A stretch of DNA of 64,000 bases from Isoetes taiwanensis (taxonomy: Eukaryota; Streptophyta; Lycopodiopsida; Isoetales; Isoetaceae): the NCBI GenBank assembly GCA_021234155.1, contig JAJEKV010000014.1:21655513-21719512 (forward strand), read 5' to 3'. Made by a program: the position numbers and the translations under genes. The notes below the pieces were generated by a model. That model was not told the origin of the DNA. It made no database searches and saw only the letters and a list, made by a program, of their open reading frames with translations. This document shows positions 23,106 through 35,265 of this stretch, one piece after another. The number at the start of each line of letters is the position of its first letter. Within the stretch, counting starts at the first letter, position 1.

Positions 23106-23979
23106 GTTTCCCGCCGCAGGTAGTTAGAGTTAATAGGACAAATAAAGCTGGAACTTGCACCCAGCACGTGCAAAGTTCATATCGGTTAAAGTTAATTCCG
23201 GTTAATTTTTAGCATTCATTAATAGCAGACATCCTTCCACTAGAAAAAGTTAAGTTATTTTTAACCAATTTAAAATATTTAACCAACTAGTGCAAAGGGA
23301 TTAAGTGACTATTAGTCCATAACTTCCTTTAAGTTAAAGCATTAAAGCCAACTTAACTACAAGTGAAATAAAGGGTTCCGATTCGGAGTTAGACTCCTTA
23401 AATCATAGCTAGTTGACTCTTATTGGATTTGATAGATTGAATAAAACGGCAAATAGGAGGTGATTTTGGAATTACAAGGAATTGGTCAGGCTAGTCGCGT
23501 GGTATTACTTGACTAAGAAATACAAATGGAAAGAGTTGACTACAAGTCAATAGATTAGTAGAGAAGTGTCTAAGTTAACAAAGTCTTTCATTGACTGAGG
23601 GGTCCATGCTACTGGGTGTTTACTACATTAGTCAAACAATTCCAGCCGTGGCTTTCGGCGAAGTCATATCCTCCATTGCTTAACCATATCTTTTAACTGG
23701 CGTGAAGCGAAGAGACATTTATCTCCTAGCCTAACAGAAGCATGTAGCGCTTCAGTGTGAAGCACAGAAGCTTATTATAAAGATTGGGATTAGAAGTTGA
23801 TTTTCCGCAGGCTTAACCTAGGTAGAGTCCCTCGTGGTATAATGCGAATGCATATCTTCACAATCCTTTAAGTTAGTCTTAACTTAGCGGACTAATGTGA
23901 AATCGCAACCTACGCCATTTAAGTTAAGAGATAACCAGCCCGGTTAAGTTAACCTAACCTAATTACCCGAGTGGGAAAC
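23106..23979. mobile_element. 0.87 kb inverted-repeat element inserted in the Helitron (copy 1)
   Basis: The ends are GTTTCCCGCCGCAGGTAGTT on the left and, reverse-complemented, GTTTCCCACTCGGGTAATTAG on the right; copy 2 gives cleaner ends. It is 874 bp here and 873 bp in copy 2. It splits the replicase between a CRFxFP-type motif and the paired-tyrosine region. The interior is rich in TTAA and TTGAC words and has no coding frame. It is most simply a non-autonomous DNA transposon. Confidence 0.6.
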
Positions 23980-25342
23980 GCTACCCTAAGGCTCTCCAAA
24001 ATCGTGTTTCACCTCACATGCGGTGGTTTTGGAAACTGAAACCATACCAATCCGTTTCGTTTTTTACCAAGCAGGTATGCGATTGGAATTGCATTTTGCT
24101 ATAATTCCATTGGTAGATTTCTTAAACTTTGTCCGTTAGTGACTTTGTCAATGAATCAGGGTTATCTCGTAAATGCGATGCATATGGATATTGTGGGCTC
24201 CATTAATCCAGCAAAATCCGCCGCGTCATGTGGACTACCTTCTTGAAATTGTGTAACACATACAAAATCCATGACACCAATAGCCAAAAGATTGACTCCT
24301 CACGGAGAACCAACCGGTCAAGGTATCCCTATTTGCATAATTACCCGTACAAGTTAGGATCAGTTCTAACAAGTTTAACCGGTGCTACTGGAAGTCAGAC
24401 CAGATTCGGTTCAGCCATACTAAGCGTCACAAACATAGTGATAGGAGGACCTATTTCCCGAATTATTGCCATTGCATCCTTCTTCCGCAGTGTCAATTTT
24501 TGGCTGACGAGCATAGCGGTATCCAAATCAGGTGCCATCCCATATTTGCCGCGCAAACTGGCACAACTGGGATCCAAAGCATGCATTCTTTATTGGAGTT
24601 GAAGTCATTTCATTTTACCACGGTATACGAGAGTTGAAATTCCGAACATAGCGGCAGAGCCGGTTTAGTTTACTAACTAAAGAATCGTTCGATATGGACC
24701 TTACCAAAGCGTCGATCGGCTTTCATTAACTCCCAGCGACATATGGTTGTAAAGTAGGCATTATCATATATGTAATAGATGGCTGGTTCATCACCGAGCA
24801 AATTACGGAAAACACGTTTCGCTACATGGAATAGCATACAAACCTAAGAGGATGAGAACCTTCACCAAGAGCTTCCGCAGCTAACAATTTGTGTCTTGGT
24901 AGATGCATATCATCGAGGGTTACGGCTTCCAAATTAAGATTATTACGCCCGTTGTCCATTGCTACGCCGATCCGCATCATCATGGTGTCAGCATGATGAT
25001 ATCAAAATATTGTTCGCGATTCAATGGCATTTTACATTGCTTCTTTGTACAATTTCCTGAATGCGCCAAAAGTTAGGTGCAGAACATAGCTTTTTCGATA
25101 CGATCTAATAGGACCTTCGTACGGTACTGGATCCGACATTCTCCTTTTTCAATTGCAACCTTATCCGACATCACATTATCATGTAGCCAGACATTAGTAC
25201 TTAACTTGAGTTCCTTTGATGTCTGTTGCAGCATATATTAGGCCCTGCATAGCGTGTGACCGGTTGTGTCTGATAATGATATTAACCGCAAAATTCTCAA
25301 TATTAGCGTTGGTGCGAATTCCATTGTACTCTTCGGTGTGAT

Positions 25343-25425
25343 TCATCCGCGATGTTTTGGGGGTACAAAGGTATTTCTTTTCCATCATGATGTTTTGAGG
25401 TACAAGGTATTTTTCTTTTCCATGA
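25343..25425. repeat. Short tandem repeat of about 45 bp inside the Helitron
   Basis: The string ATGATGTTTTGAGGTACAAGG followed by TATTT(T)CTTTTCC occurs twice in succession. The same duplication is present in copy 2 (62131-62205), so it predates the block duplication. It falls just after the CxxC motif and would lengthen or shift the frame. Confidence 0.6.
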
Positions 25426-25768
25426 CACTTTTGGCATGTATGACCTGAACGATTATACATGAGCATACCAGTAACTTCCATTTCAAATATATTCTTAAAA
25501 TTGTGTTTTCGAGATACATCATTTTGCCATAAAGCATAATCTATTGCAAAGATCACGTGTAAATATATGTATGTCCATAAGAATACTCGTTGAATATCTT
25601 CTAAATTCTGCTTAAAATAAGCTAATGCATAGGCAATTAACATCAAGAAATACTGGAAATGCGGACAATTCCACACACCTTTTCCGGATAAACATCTATA
25701 ATAAGAACTTGAAAATTCATGAAACTTAAGCGACGCTCGTGTTTCCCATGTGCTTTGGTCTATAATCC

Positions 25769-26215
25769 ATAACTACCAACACACTAGCTACCACCATTAA
25801 CATTAACTTCGCGCAAACCATTTACATTCCACCTTAAAATAAAATTCCCCTTAAACCTTGTGGTTTGGGTGCATATTCACCACCGAGGGGGTAACTCCGG
25901 ACATGAGAGCTATAGGATGAGCATATATGCCTTTTATTCCTCAATGCAGGTAGTACATAGAGATCCTGCGTTTGTAGGGTATGCTGTCTGAAGTTTTGGT
26001 ATCGTATAACTTACCGGTTGTAAAATACTATAAGATTTGAGACAATGTACTATATGGTGTTGATTTTGGCATGTATAACATGAATTGCAGGGGCTCGTGC
26101 CCTCAAGTCACCCGTGTGAATATGCACTATGAGAACTAGAAATTGAACACAAGATAATGGAATCTAATAATTCAAATTAAGATATATTAATAATGGATTA
26201 TATTAATAGATCTCT
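25769..26215. mobile_element. Fold-back element, long form, right arm lost (copy 1)
   Basis: The left arm (ATAACTACC...CATTAACATTAAC...GGTTTGGGTGCATATTCACC) and the about 205 bp loop match copy 2. The right arm keeps only its inner part (CACCCGTGTGAATATGCAC, to about 26127). It is then replaced by about 85 bp of unrelated AT-rich sequence before the common border AAAATTTGGCCC. In copy 2 the right arm is complete. Confidence 0.6.
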
Positions 26216-27344
26216 AAAAATTTGGCCCTCACGGGCTTACTAACAAAAACAGGCAAAACCAAACAAACGGTGCCAACGGTATGTTGAAGTGGGATTATCG
26301 ACAACCTATATAGTGTGATGCTGAAAATTTTGCAAGACTAAACCCGTTATTAGTAGTCATCCCGCTATTTGTGATTTCACTATAACTCGAAGTTGGCGCC
26401 ATGTTGTCTCTTGATGCGGCTCAATGAAGATTCCATCGAGATAGCGGTAATACATCTTTTAACATGTTCTTCTAATTTAAGCGAATGCGAAAGCAAATGG
26501 TGGAAAATAGCATGGCATCGTCAGCTATCATACTTTCGAGAAAAACTTCGTCTTTTCATGAAAGAATATGCCAAATGGCTAGCAAACCTTATGCGTTGGG
26601 AAAAATTAGCGTGGCGGAAATTGCAATGCCACAACACTACAAAATTGGTGTAGGCCCCTTTACATTTGGACATTTCCGCGCCTTGATTCTGGAGCCGCCT
26701 CGAAGAAAATACCAACTATCACCTGGAATAATTGTACAAATATGTACAGGCTATAAATGCAGCTAAACTAGCACATAGCGATGTGAGCCGATGCATTACA
26801 TCCGGTCCGTTATCACGCATCACATTAGACTCACACCACAATGCCAATGTTGAGGGTACCTATCAATCATAAATTCTGCGGCTTCAAAACCATATTCCGC
26901 GTAGTCATATCTGGTTTCTCAAAACTTCCTCACGCACTAATTTCAAAATGGCCTAGAATCAATGTGTCATCAATGTGGCATTGCTTTGTTTTGGAACATT
27001 ATTAAGCCTGCTTAATTTCTATCAAGCTAATGTTCATGTTTTATAATACTTGCCTGGATATGAACTTGTGGGTGGGAGCTCTTTGAAGCGCAGGGGCTAT
27101 AAAAGAGTCAGACCGGTGAAGAGCGTTGGAGAGCCATGATTTGGCGGCGGCGTCGTTCTTGAGGCTATGATTAGAACCACAGCTGACGAAACGGGTTAAT
27201 AAATCTGGATATTGGAAACCGATAACGGCACAGAAATGGATACATGAGCTAGTGTCGCGTGCGGCTGTCAACTTCAGCTTGTGAATGGAAACATGGTTGA
27301 GCGTGAGCGAATGCACCACGCCCGCAACCCAATGCGGCAATAAT
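26216..27344. other. Unassigned DNA at the right edge of the duplicated block
   Basis: It matches 63013-64000. A minus-strand frame of 99 codons at 27041-27340 has reasonable amino-acid composition, but its copy-2 partner is mostly beyond the window and the visible part is not in the same frame. I leave it uncalled. Confidence 0.35.
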
Positions 27345-27599
27345 CTTGACGAACGTAAGTTACGCAGACAACATCAAGCGGGAATGCATTTCTTGGATAA
27401 TACCGTCGGCCCGTTTAAACTGAAAGTGTGTGAGACTGAACATTGTTCTTAAGACAAAGCCGGGCTTGGACTCCTACAACCTAAATATCAAAGTACCATA
27501 GATACTCTCCGGCGAATCCCTTTTGCGCCGAGTTGCCACTTAAAGAGGCGGATCCTTGGCTGTGCATTCGATCAGGGCATGGCGGCTTTTATTGCTCTG

Positions 27600-27740
27600 A
27601 CATCATCAAATTAGTTGTCGATCTAGCGGGCATGACCGCATCGAATCTTTGTTGGTGCTGGCGTTACTTTTCGTTGGTGGCCTCGCGTTAAAGCCGATGC
27701 AATGAGGCATCTCTTGAATGCGCCTTTCGAAGCCTACGGT
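27600..27740 (+). pseudogene. Possible Ty3/gypsy integrase zinc-finger fragment
   Basis: On the plus strand, across a frame shift, a GHDRIESL string is followed by FRWWPRVKADAMRHLLN. This resembles the HHCC zinc-binding start of Ty3-type integrases (GHxGxxKTL...FxWPxMxxDVxxHLxxC). Cysteines in the expected place are not clean and no catalytic DDE core was found downstream. It is one motif in a broken frame, so chance cannot be excluded. Confidence 0.3.
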
Positions 27741-28489
27741 ATAGCGCATCCCTGGTATAAACCTGCGCAAGATCCGCCAGTTAATCAAAAATTACAAGCG
27801 GAAACATCCAGGCCCAATGCGTATCTTGAGGATCAATGCCTTTGAACTTTCCATATCACCCAGGCATATTATTTTATACCATTATTTATTCCAAAGAAAA
27901 TTGGATCTCCGGATCCCAGTCTGAGCCCCATCGGGACCGGCGGACATGGCTAAACCATAGGCCTAAAATGGGTTATCTCGAGCCTTGCATGTCGAAGCGG
28001 AATGTGACAAGAAAATACAGATTTAATTTAAAAAAGAAATATATGATATGTGGGTCCTGAAGCCGTTGGATATAGGCGTCAAAGTGGATTTCAAAGTATG
28101 CGCTCTGGAATATACTAATTAGTGGCCGCGCCATCGAAGTATCCATGAGAATCATACCAAAAACCAGCAGGAAAAATTTTAAAAGAATACGAAACCCACT
28201 GGTATTAATGCTACATATTCAAAGCCACGATCAATGTTCAAATTAGGTAGATTCACTTACAGCAATTGTATTGACCCTTAAATCACGAACATTATATTCG
28301 CGCTTAATATGCTCAAGTGAGTGACATATGGATTCGGGGCACAAGCGAACATCGATGTAATTCCGCAGAACATATCACATACGCTGGTTTTGATAAACGC
28401 TATTTGATTCGAGGAGCATTAGAAATCGCCCAGAATCTACCTTCATCGCAACCCACATTCTTTCTCATCCAAAGGCCAGTACAGCCGGG

Positions 28490-29760
28490 ATGGCCTTTAG
28501 ATTTGGATGAAGATCCAGAATAGGGTTTGTTTGCACATCGTTGATTGGAAGTTTGTCTCCTAAAGAGTAGAGGTTGCAATGCTAGCTTGTTTGTGGACTT
28601 TTGCAAAGCTTTTCGATCTGATGCCAGGAAGGCTGGAAGTTACCATCTTTCCACTATGGATCTGCGGAGCGATTATCTGGTATCACGAGTTACTGGAGCC
28701 ACGGTCATTTGCGGCTGACATTAGGTTAAGGCAGGTTGTCCTCTGCCCGCTCTTTGGACTTTACATTGACCGGTTGGAAGCGGCTTGCTGCCAATGGGGG
28801 AATGATGCGCAGGTCATCAGGCATCTGCATCGCGGATGGTATGGACCTCTTGGCCCATACACGGAGGGCATCGCGGGGCACACCTAGATACTGGGCATTC
28901 GCGGGCGGACATGCGTGTCAACGGCCAAGACTAAAAGGTGGTCCTCACTATCTCCTCAAATCATCGAGCACACCAGCTCCTTATCGAGGCGGATGGTAGA
29001 GGTCACCGGCTAGTACGGGGGTGGAATTTATGTCTCAATGTATTGGGATGCATCCATTCGCCGTTGACGCGTTGGAAGCGTAATACCGTACGAAAGTAAT
29101 AATAGTCACATGGCGGTATGAAGTAGGGCCGCGATCACATTTGTTCAGAACGCGGGTGGGCGGTTCTTACTGTCAGTATGGGGCCCGGTGGTAATCTTTA
29201 AGCGACTTAGAAGCAGCGACTTGACGAGTCAGGAAGGCATTTTGACGGAGGCGCGAGTTGAAATACCAGTTCCATATCGGATCTTGTTGCGAGGCGGATT
29301 CATGCCTACGAGAATCGCGACCCCTCGGCCAGGGCGCGTTGTTTATTTCGAGAAGGTGGCCCGTTGTGGAGCGTTTTCGGCTCGATGCTTAACTTCTGGC
29401 TGTGGCGTGATCCCACAATATTTCGGGGCTTGTTGGAAGGACAAAAGGCCAGTGGGTATTTGGAGCGTATATGCATAGGTGTGTCGGGTGCGCACCCCCG
29501 CAGGCCGTGGGATAGTGCGGACTCTTGTTTCTGGGGAAGCTGCAGGACCACCATGCTCACGGAGCAATTAAAGATGGCGCACTGGCGGCACATAAGCCCC
29601 ACCACAGTTCGAGGCCCACCTGACTCTACTGCGTTTAATTGCCCATGAAGAAGCGCGGGATCGTAAGCGATCCATTGACGGGGGCCACCGGCAGAGGCGG
29701 GTTGGTAGGTTGGAAGCGCCGAGGCCGGGCTTTGTCGGTGTGCGGGGGTGGTTGAGGATG
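28490..29760 (+). pseudogene. Non-LTR retrotransposon (LINE) reverse transcriptase, frameshifted
   Basis: Successive plus-strand frame segments give reverse-transcriptase landmarks in the right order: FVDFCKAF then D-MP (block A, near 28600), GICGAIIW, then RQ-GCPLP-LFGLYIDRLEA (near 28730-28790), a YADD-like box read as IADGMDLLAHTR (near 28830), a VNxAKTK-type segment near 28915, and farther on VPYRILLR-GGFMPI (near 29260-29310). These fit an ORF2-type RT with its C-terminal region. No endonuclease domain is seen upstream, so the copy is probably 5'-truncated. GC is clearly higher than in the neighbourhood. The second aspartate of the YADD box reads Gly, which could be mutation or sequence error. 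The family resembles LINEs common in non-seed plants and algae. Confidence 0.65.
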
Positions 29761-29764
29761 AAAG

Positions 29765-31690
29765 CAGCGTAATTTGTCGACCTATAGTCAGTTAGACTCC
29801 TCGTTCTCTTAGTGGAAATTCTACGCTACCGCGAACTGCGCGATACCTGTCAGGTTGATCCATGGCTCTACCTCCAGGGAGTTTTGGTCTAGCGGACTCA
29901 CCTCTCGCGGTGCCTACGAGTCGCAGGAATTCATCCCCATATGTATATTTATGCGGTGCCCGGCGGTATTTCTTCTTGACGGTTTTCCCTCGTGGGGGAT
30001 ATCCGGGTAGCTTAGCGGGCTTCTTTGGAGTGTAATTTAGATTCATAGAAGTAGATTGGCCTCATGAATAAAATAACCTTTCTTCCTTCCTTCCCTGCAT
30101 TCATTCAAATGAATTACGAGATATAGTTCGCGGCACTTGCTTTTCCGGTCGAGGGGTAAAAGCCTCTGAGGGCGCATAATTCAAGCTCTGTTCTATAGAC
30201 AAACAATTGTGCTCGTGCCGAAAGGTTGAAATACATTTGAAACTATAAGATTTAAAATTCATCTTAACGCAACTATACTTCTTGAGCGAACCATGTGGAT
30301 TGGCATTCATACTTCTTTCTCTTTTCATTATAATTGCATATTGTTTAAAACGTTTACATCGAGGGTTTACTTTCTAAAACAACTCGTACACCTTTTGTTT
30401 TGTAAATGATCATTAACTTTCCAATGGAACTCTGAAATTCATCATGCGCATGTGCATATCGCCAGATCCCAATGACAACGGGCGACCAGCAGCTCTAATC
30501 ATCACATTTACAAAAGCAGTACCAATGAATGTTTGTTTTTCCCTTTTCTTTTGCCGCTTTCCATGCACCATATTATTTCACATTTTAAAAGAAACACATG
30601 CTACATACAAACGACTAGAATTACAAAGCATACAAAAGATATAAAAAGAGTGTCTCTTTTCAAGATAAAAAATCCCCTCTGAAACCATAATCTTAAAGAG
30701 GATATAAAAAAGCGAGAAAAAGGAATGCGCCATTTTAAAATGATGAATAAAACTTGACAAATGCTTAGCACATGTCCAGCGTCCTTTGGGTGCTTTCGGA
30801 AGCATTATAACACACTCGTGCAAATGCCGCAAAGAATACATACTCTGATTATATTGTAGCAGCAAGTGATACTCTCACTAAAGGGAAAGAGCTAATCTAA
30901 CTGGGATGCCCACTAGCAATTAAAAGTAGGAAGAACAATGTAGGTAAGCGCCAATGTATGATGAAGGTAAACACTAAAATCAGGAGGAAGAATTTGATGA
31001 CAAAATTCAATTACCTAAGTTCAATTTATTGACCATTTTCGTTACATGCATATCACAGTGCAATAATTTGTAGTCTGGACTAAGAGTAAGAAAAATTGCT
31101 TACAAGTTACTTTTACCAACCCAATTTCCAATGGTAAAAGACATTCATTAGGTATATTCACTAAGTTAACACTCAAATGCTAACTCTAGTTGTGGAAGTA
31201 CATGCCGGGCCTTTAACTAAAGAGTAAGAGGCAGATTTACAATTTTTAAGTAAGATATCAAATCAGCGGATAAAACAAAAGCTATATAACTTAAGCTTGA
31301 TGGCGTATTCTGTAGAAATCAGCGACCACTCACAAAACCAACTTGTTATCGCGCCGTATTGAGCAATCAACCAAAAATAATTCCCGGTCTTGAACTACTT
31401 ACAATGACTTACTTGTGGTAGTGTTGCAATTCCACTAACGATCAACGAAATATGTAAAATAGATTAAGCAAATCGATTTCCTTGAGTTAACGAGGATTTG
31501 AATCCTTGCATTCTAAATTTAAAAAGAAGCGTGTGTAAACGAAGCATTTTAATATACCTCTATACAAGCGTACATGTAATCTTGTACCTACAAATCTGGA
31601 ATCATTAGAACAACATCAAAATTGTTATCAATCTGCAACTTATAGTGTTCTTTGTCATTTTAAGCATAGGAACTATGCCAAGTACATGCA
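29765..31690. other. Unassigned DNA between the LINE and array 2
   Basis: 29765-30050 is still GC-rich and may be the LINE 3' end or another fragment; its 84-codon minus-strand frame is unrecognised. 30060-30110 has a CTTCCTTCCTTCCCT run. From 30100 onward the DNA is AT-rich with no recognisable gene. Confidence 0.4.
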
Positions 31691-32720
31691 TAACTTTTTT
31701 GAGTATAACCTCTAAATGCCATTAGGTTCATGAGTATGCATATCGTAAGATACATTTTGTAGTTCTAATTAGGCTATGTTATTCATGATGAATCGGATAT
31801 CCTTTCTTTAGTGAAACTTTCATGTATAAAGTGATAACTACGGCGCGGTAATCATCCGAAAAAGTGGCCTTAATGGTTGATCATCACATTCAGCGCAAAC
31901 TCTCCTCACGAGACATTCTAATGCCGCGTGTTGCGGCTATGCTTATGGAGTCCTCTCGTCTTTGCTGGCTGGCTAGCGATGTTGCTTATGTTTTTTTCTT
32001 CTTTGTTATTGAGCCAATGAAGTTTAGGGAGACACATATCAAATGGTGCTTTTACTTATACCATTCAAGACCACGAGAGAAAAGTGCACAGATATTTACA
32101 AATGAAATCATCTAGCAATAGCCATTGATAAGCAATGAACTCAACTCAAAACAAGTACCTAATTAGAATAATTTGCGGTCTCTACCTGTGATCATGCATT
32201 ATGCACCATCGGGAACAAAGAAAATACTGAAATAGAAGTGAATTACACCAGCTAATTAATCAAGAAAGAAGTTATTGACGAAATTAGAACACTTTAGTTT
32301 TAGAGTTCAAAATGGAATATCGATACGCATTTATAGAGTACTAAATTATTTGCCAAAATCAATTTAGTAGTTAAGAAAGTAAGTATTATTAGAACTAAAG
32401 TCCATTACTACATTGTTTTCCTTCGATAAATAGATAATTGTGTAGGGGCAAATTTATACTTGTTTTCCTTCCATTCATCATGTATCTTCTATGAACAAAG
32501 TGATAACTCTAAAGGCTTGTCGCATTAATCTCGGAAAAATGACATCAGTTGACCATGTTCTTTTATACTCTCATGCGAGACCTTCTAATGCCACATCTTG
32601 GCTTGTAAGCATGGAGTCCACAGCATGCTGCTTCACTACTTGGAGTATTTAGCACGAGAATGTTTTCACTAACATTGTTGAGCCATGGAAAAGTTGAGAT
32701 GGTTACCATCTACCACCATA
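31690..32720 (+). repeat. Two diverged direct repeats
   Basis: 31790-32060 and 32460-32700 share, in order, CATGTAT...AAAGTGATAACT, GACCATG/GATCATC, GAGAC(A/C)TTCTAATGCC, ATGGAGTCC and TTGAGCCAATG/TTGAGCCATGG. The spacing is about 650-700 bp. They are much more diverged than the two block copies, so they are an old tandem repeat of unknown identity. Confidence 0.5.
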
Positions 32721-32774
32721 GACCCTAAATCCTAGTCTTTAACATTTGCACTGTACTTCGTTCAGTTACATTGC

Positions 32775-34942
32775 TTGATGCTGAGTCAGAATTGACTGCA
32801 CTATGCCTATTCTTACTGCGGTTTGCTTCTTGGAGCTAGAAGAGCGATCTTTGGAGAGTGTAATCAATTACAAGGGGTCAGAGATCTATGTGGGAAAGGA
32901 ATTATCAGGTGGGGTTTTGCTTTTGATCAATTGAGGGTGTGCTATGAGCTGCCATGATTAAGTGCGCATGGATTTTTTGCACAAATATGATAGATTATGA
33001 ATTTGTTAGAGACTCCGCTAAAGGCTAAGAGAGAAGAAAAATCAATGATTGGAAACATCCTGTAAAGACTGATGATTTTAAGTCAAGAATGGCTAAGATA
33101 TTACATGAAGAGCACCGATTCGGCATGGAAACTTTGAAAGGCGATTAGATTGGATCACAGTGCGGCCTTAGGGCTCTCAAGCATCATTTTTGTCGATTCA
33201 TGTTATGTTTTGTCATTTTGGTTTGTGCTTTATTTTGTTGGTCTTGTATTTGCTGCCTTTCTCAGATTTATTATTTGCATGTCCTAGTATGAAGCTAAGT
33301 CCTCATAGATGGAATTAGGACATTCGAGGCTTAGCGTGAGGAGAGATCAGACATGAAGAAATTTGTGAGAATAATCATAATAGTAAGAATATGCATTGTT
33401 TGATAATTGTCTAACTATGGTAAAATTCTAAGGTTTGGGATAAAAGTATCTTTCTTAGCTCCTTGGAGATGGGGCTAATCTTTGAAATGAATCTAGCAGG
33501 ATGTAGGCGTCAAAAAGCACGACCCTCGGCATCAGAAGGATTTCAGCATCAAGTTAGCATGTGGATCTTGAGGCCAGGAATAAAGCGGTCATCACGACAT
33601 CAAGGATTATTGAGATTGGGGAGGCGGGTCCACATTGGGTACAAGAGCCATGTGAAGCTTGGGGTTTACAGTGTGACTATAAGCAAATGCCATTCAAAGT
33701 GCAAGGTCGCATGCTATAAGTTTTCAAGTTGTTGCATTATGTTATTTTATCAAAGAGCATCATAGCTAATGGATTCAAAGTATAGCAGTTATGTGGAGCG
33801 TTGTATTCCTCATGGGAAGATGGACTTTAGGAATTAAGTTTTTGCATTATAGAGATGTTAATTATCCTTTTCCCTTGATGGGTAGTATGGAGTATTGAGC
33901 TACATCAATGGCTGATCCGGGCTCGTAACTTCCTCCACATGTTTGTATTGTGATCATGATCTTCACCAATGAGTTAGCTACTTGGCATGGTTAGGTTGTG
34001 GGCTTAGCCATAGGCCAAGAGCTAAGAGTATGATCTAAGGCACATTTATTGTAAATTCTCCTAATGAACCCATCTCATGGTCTTTGCATTGTTCCTTTGT
34101 TGGTTTGGTATTTGTTATGTATTTGGAACCTCACGGGGTCGGGCTTCGGTTGGCCTAGGTTTATCGGCATGCTCATGTTCATCGTGATTCTCGTGGTTCT
34201 TGTGCTCTGTGACCCAGGAAGTTAATTCTCTGGCGGGGATTACTCGTCCGGTGAACTCTTGTGAAACCCATGGTAAGAGGAGTCCTCAGTGCAGACGTGA
34301 AATTTGAGAGGGTATCATCTGAGTTCACCCTACACACTACAGAATTTGGAATTATAGCTGGTGGGCAACATCTTGCTAAGGGCACATGCAGAAATTTTAA
34401 AAGCTGGCTACCATTATCCGGGTTTGTTTATGATGGTTTGATACTCTAGGATTTATGTTCTTTGCTCTTGATGTTTGCTGATGTTTTCTTTATTGTCATA
34501 GTCTAAGCGTTGCACCATGCGGTTCTTGTGTCTTTGAATTGTTATGTTGCTATCAAGATTCAGTATTTCCATGCATGCGAGAGGCGGCCCGAGGATCCCC
34601 ACTTAGTCACGAGGACTAGCAGTGAAGTGCATGCGAGTGAAAGAACGAAGCGATAGCACCAGTATTATTGTGGCTCATGGATGGAAGCTTCTAGAGGATT
34701 GAGTTGCTAACATGGATGTTGTAACCATTGAGAATATGGATTCTTTGGATGTTAATGTTATTTGATTATATTGAGATATCAAGTATTTGCTCATTGAGGT
34801 TTGGTATTACCAATTTAGGCTGTGCAAGGAAGATTCAATTCTTCCACCATATTCAATTGTTTGTCATACCAACCTAGAATTAGCGGTATTGACCAAGATC
34901 TGGGAGTTGCCTAGAGGTCCAACTGGCCGAGGCTAAATCCTG
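32775..34942 (+). repeat. LTR copy C, 5'-truncated
   Basis: It corresponds to 1403-3561 of array 1 and lacks the first 306 bp or so of the LTR. The breakpoint is at CATTGCT|TGATGCTGAGTCAG. It is followed by a primer site (TTTGGTATAGAC) at 34944. Confidence 0.75.
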
Positions 34943-35265
34943 ATTTGGTATAGACAATGTTGGATCTTTGGGAGTTGGCTTGTTTGGTTTGTGGCATTTG
35001 TAGTGCTAATGATCTTTCTTTTCGAGAATAAAGAGATGGTATCCTCGGAGGGAGGAACAATATCTAAGAAGTGGTTAGCATGAAGGTGCTAAGTAAAGGT
35101 GATTCTCAAAGCGTGGACAAACTTCGTGATGTTGAGGGTACAGATTTTTCTTCTTGTATAGTTTGGAATATATATAATCATGATAGTTATTAATGGATTT
35201 TACAAGTGCTAAGATCGTGATGGAGCCCATGAGGGACTAATGGGTTAATTTTTTAGAAGGGAGAC
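34943..35265 (+). mobile_element. Internal region, unit 2
   Basis: About 323 bp from the primer site (34944-34957) through the hairpin (35226-35244) to the polypurine tract (35250-35265). It is non-coding, as in unit 1. Confidence 0.7.

Larger units (their letters stand above)
22320..25600 (-). pseudogene. Helitron replicase fragment, broken (copy 1)
   Basis: This is the minus-strand counterpart of the better-preserved copy at 59110-62420. From right to left it holds HTCQKCHGK near 25430, the Helitron_like_N segment AMAIIREIGPP near 24450, and, beyond a 0.87 kb insertion (23106-23979), the paired-tyrosine region WRA-NIDFQDISNA followed by TYCLSYVTKSNSG (about 22780-22860) and then SQEI. The histidine motif region near 24230 is scrambled here. 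Helitron Rep nicks and rejoins DNA during rolling-circle transposition. No helicase domain is visible. Many frame breaks are present, and many may be sequencing errors because copy 2 keeps a clean 225-codon frame where this copy does not. Confidence 0.75.

Noticed and set aside
25194-25676. 160-codon minus-strand frame as an independent gene
   Set aside because: Its second half contains HTCQKCHGK and belongs to the N-terminal part of the Helitron replicase. The first half is not conserved in frame in copy 2.
27041-27340. 99-codon minus-strand frame with plausible protein composition
   Set aside because: The copy-2 partner is mostly outside the window, the visible part is in a different frame, and no family was recognised.
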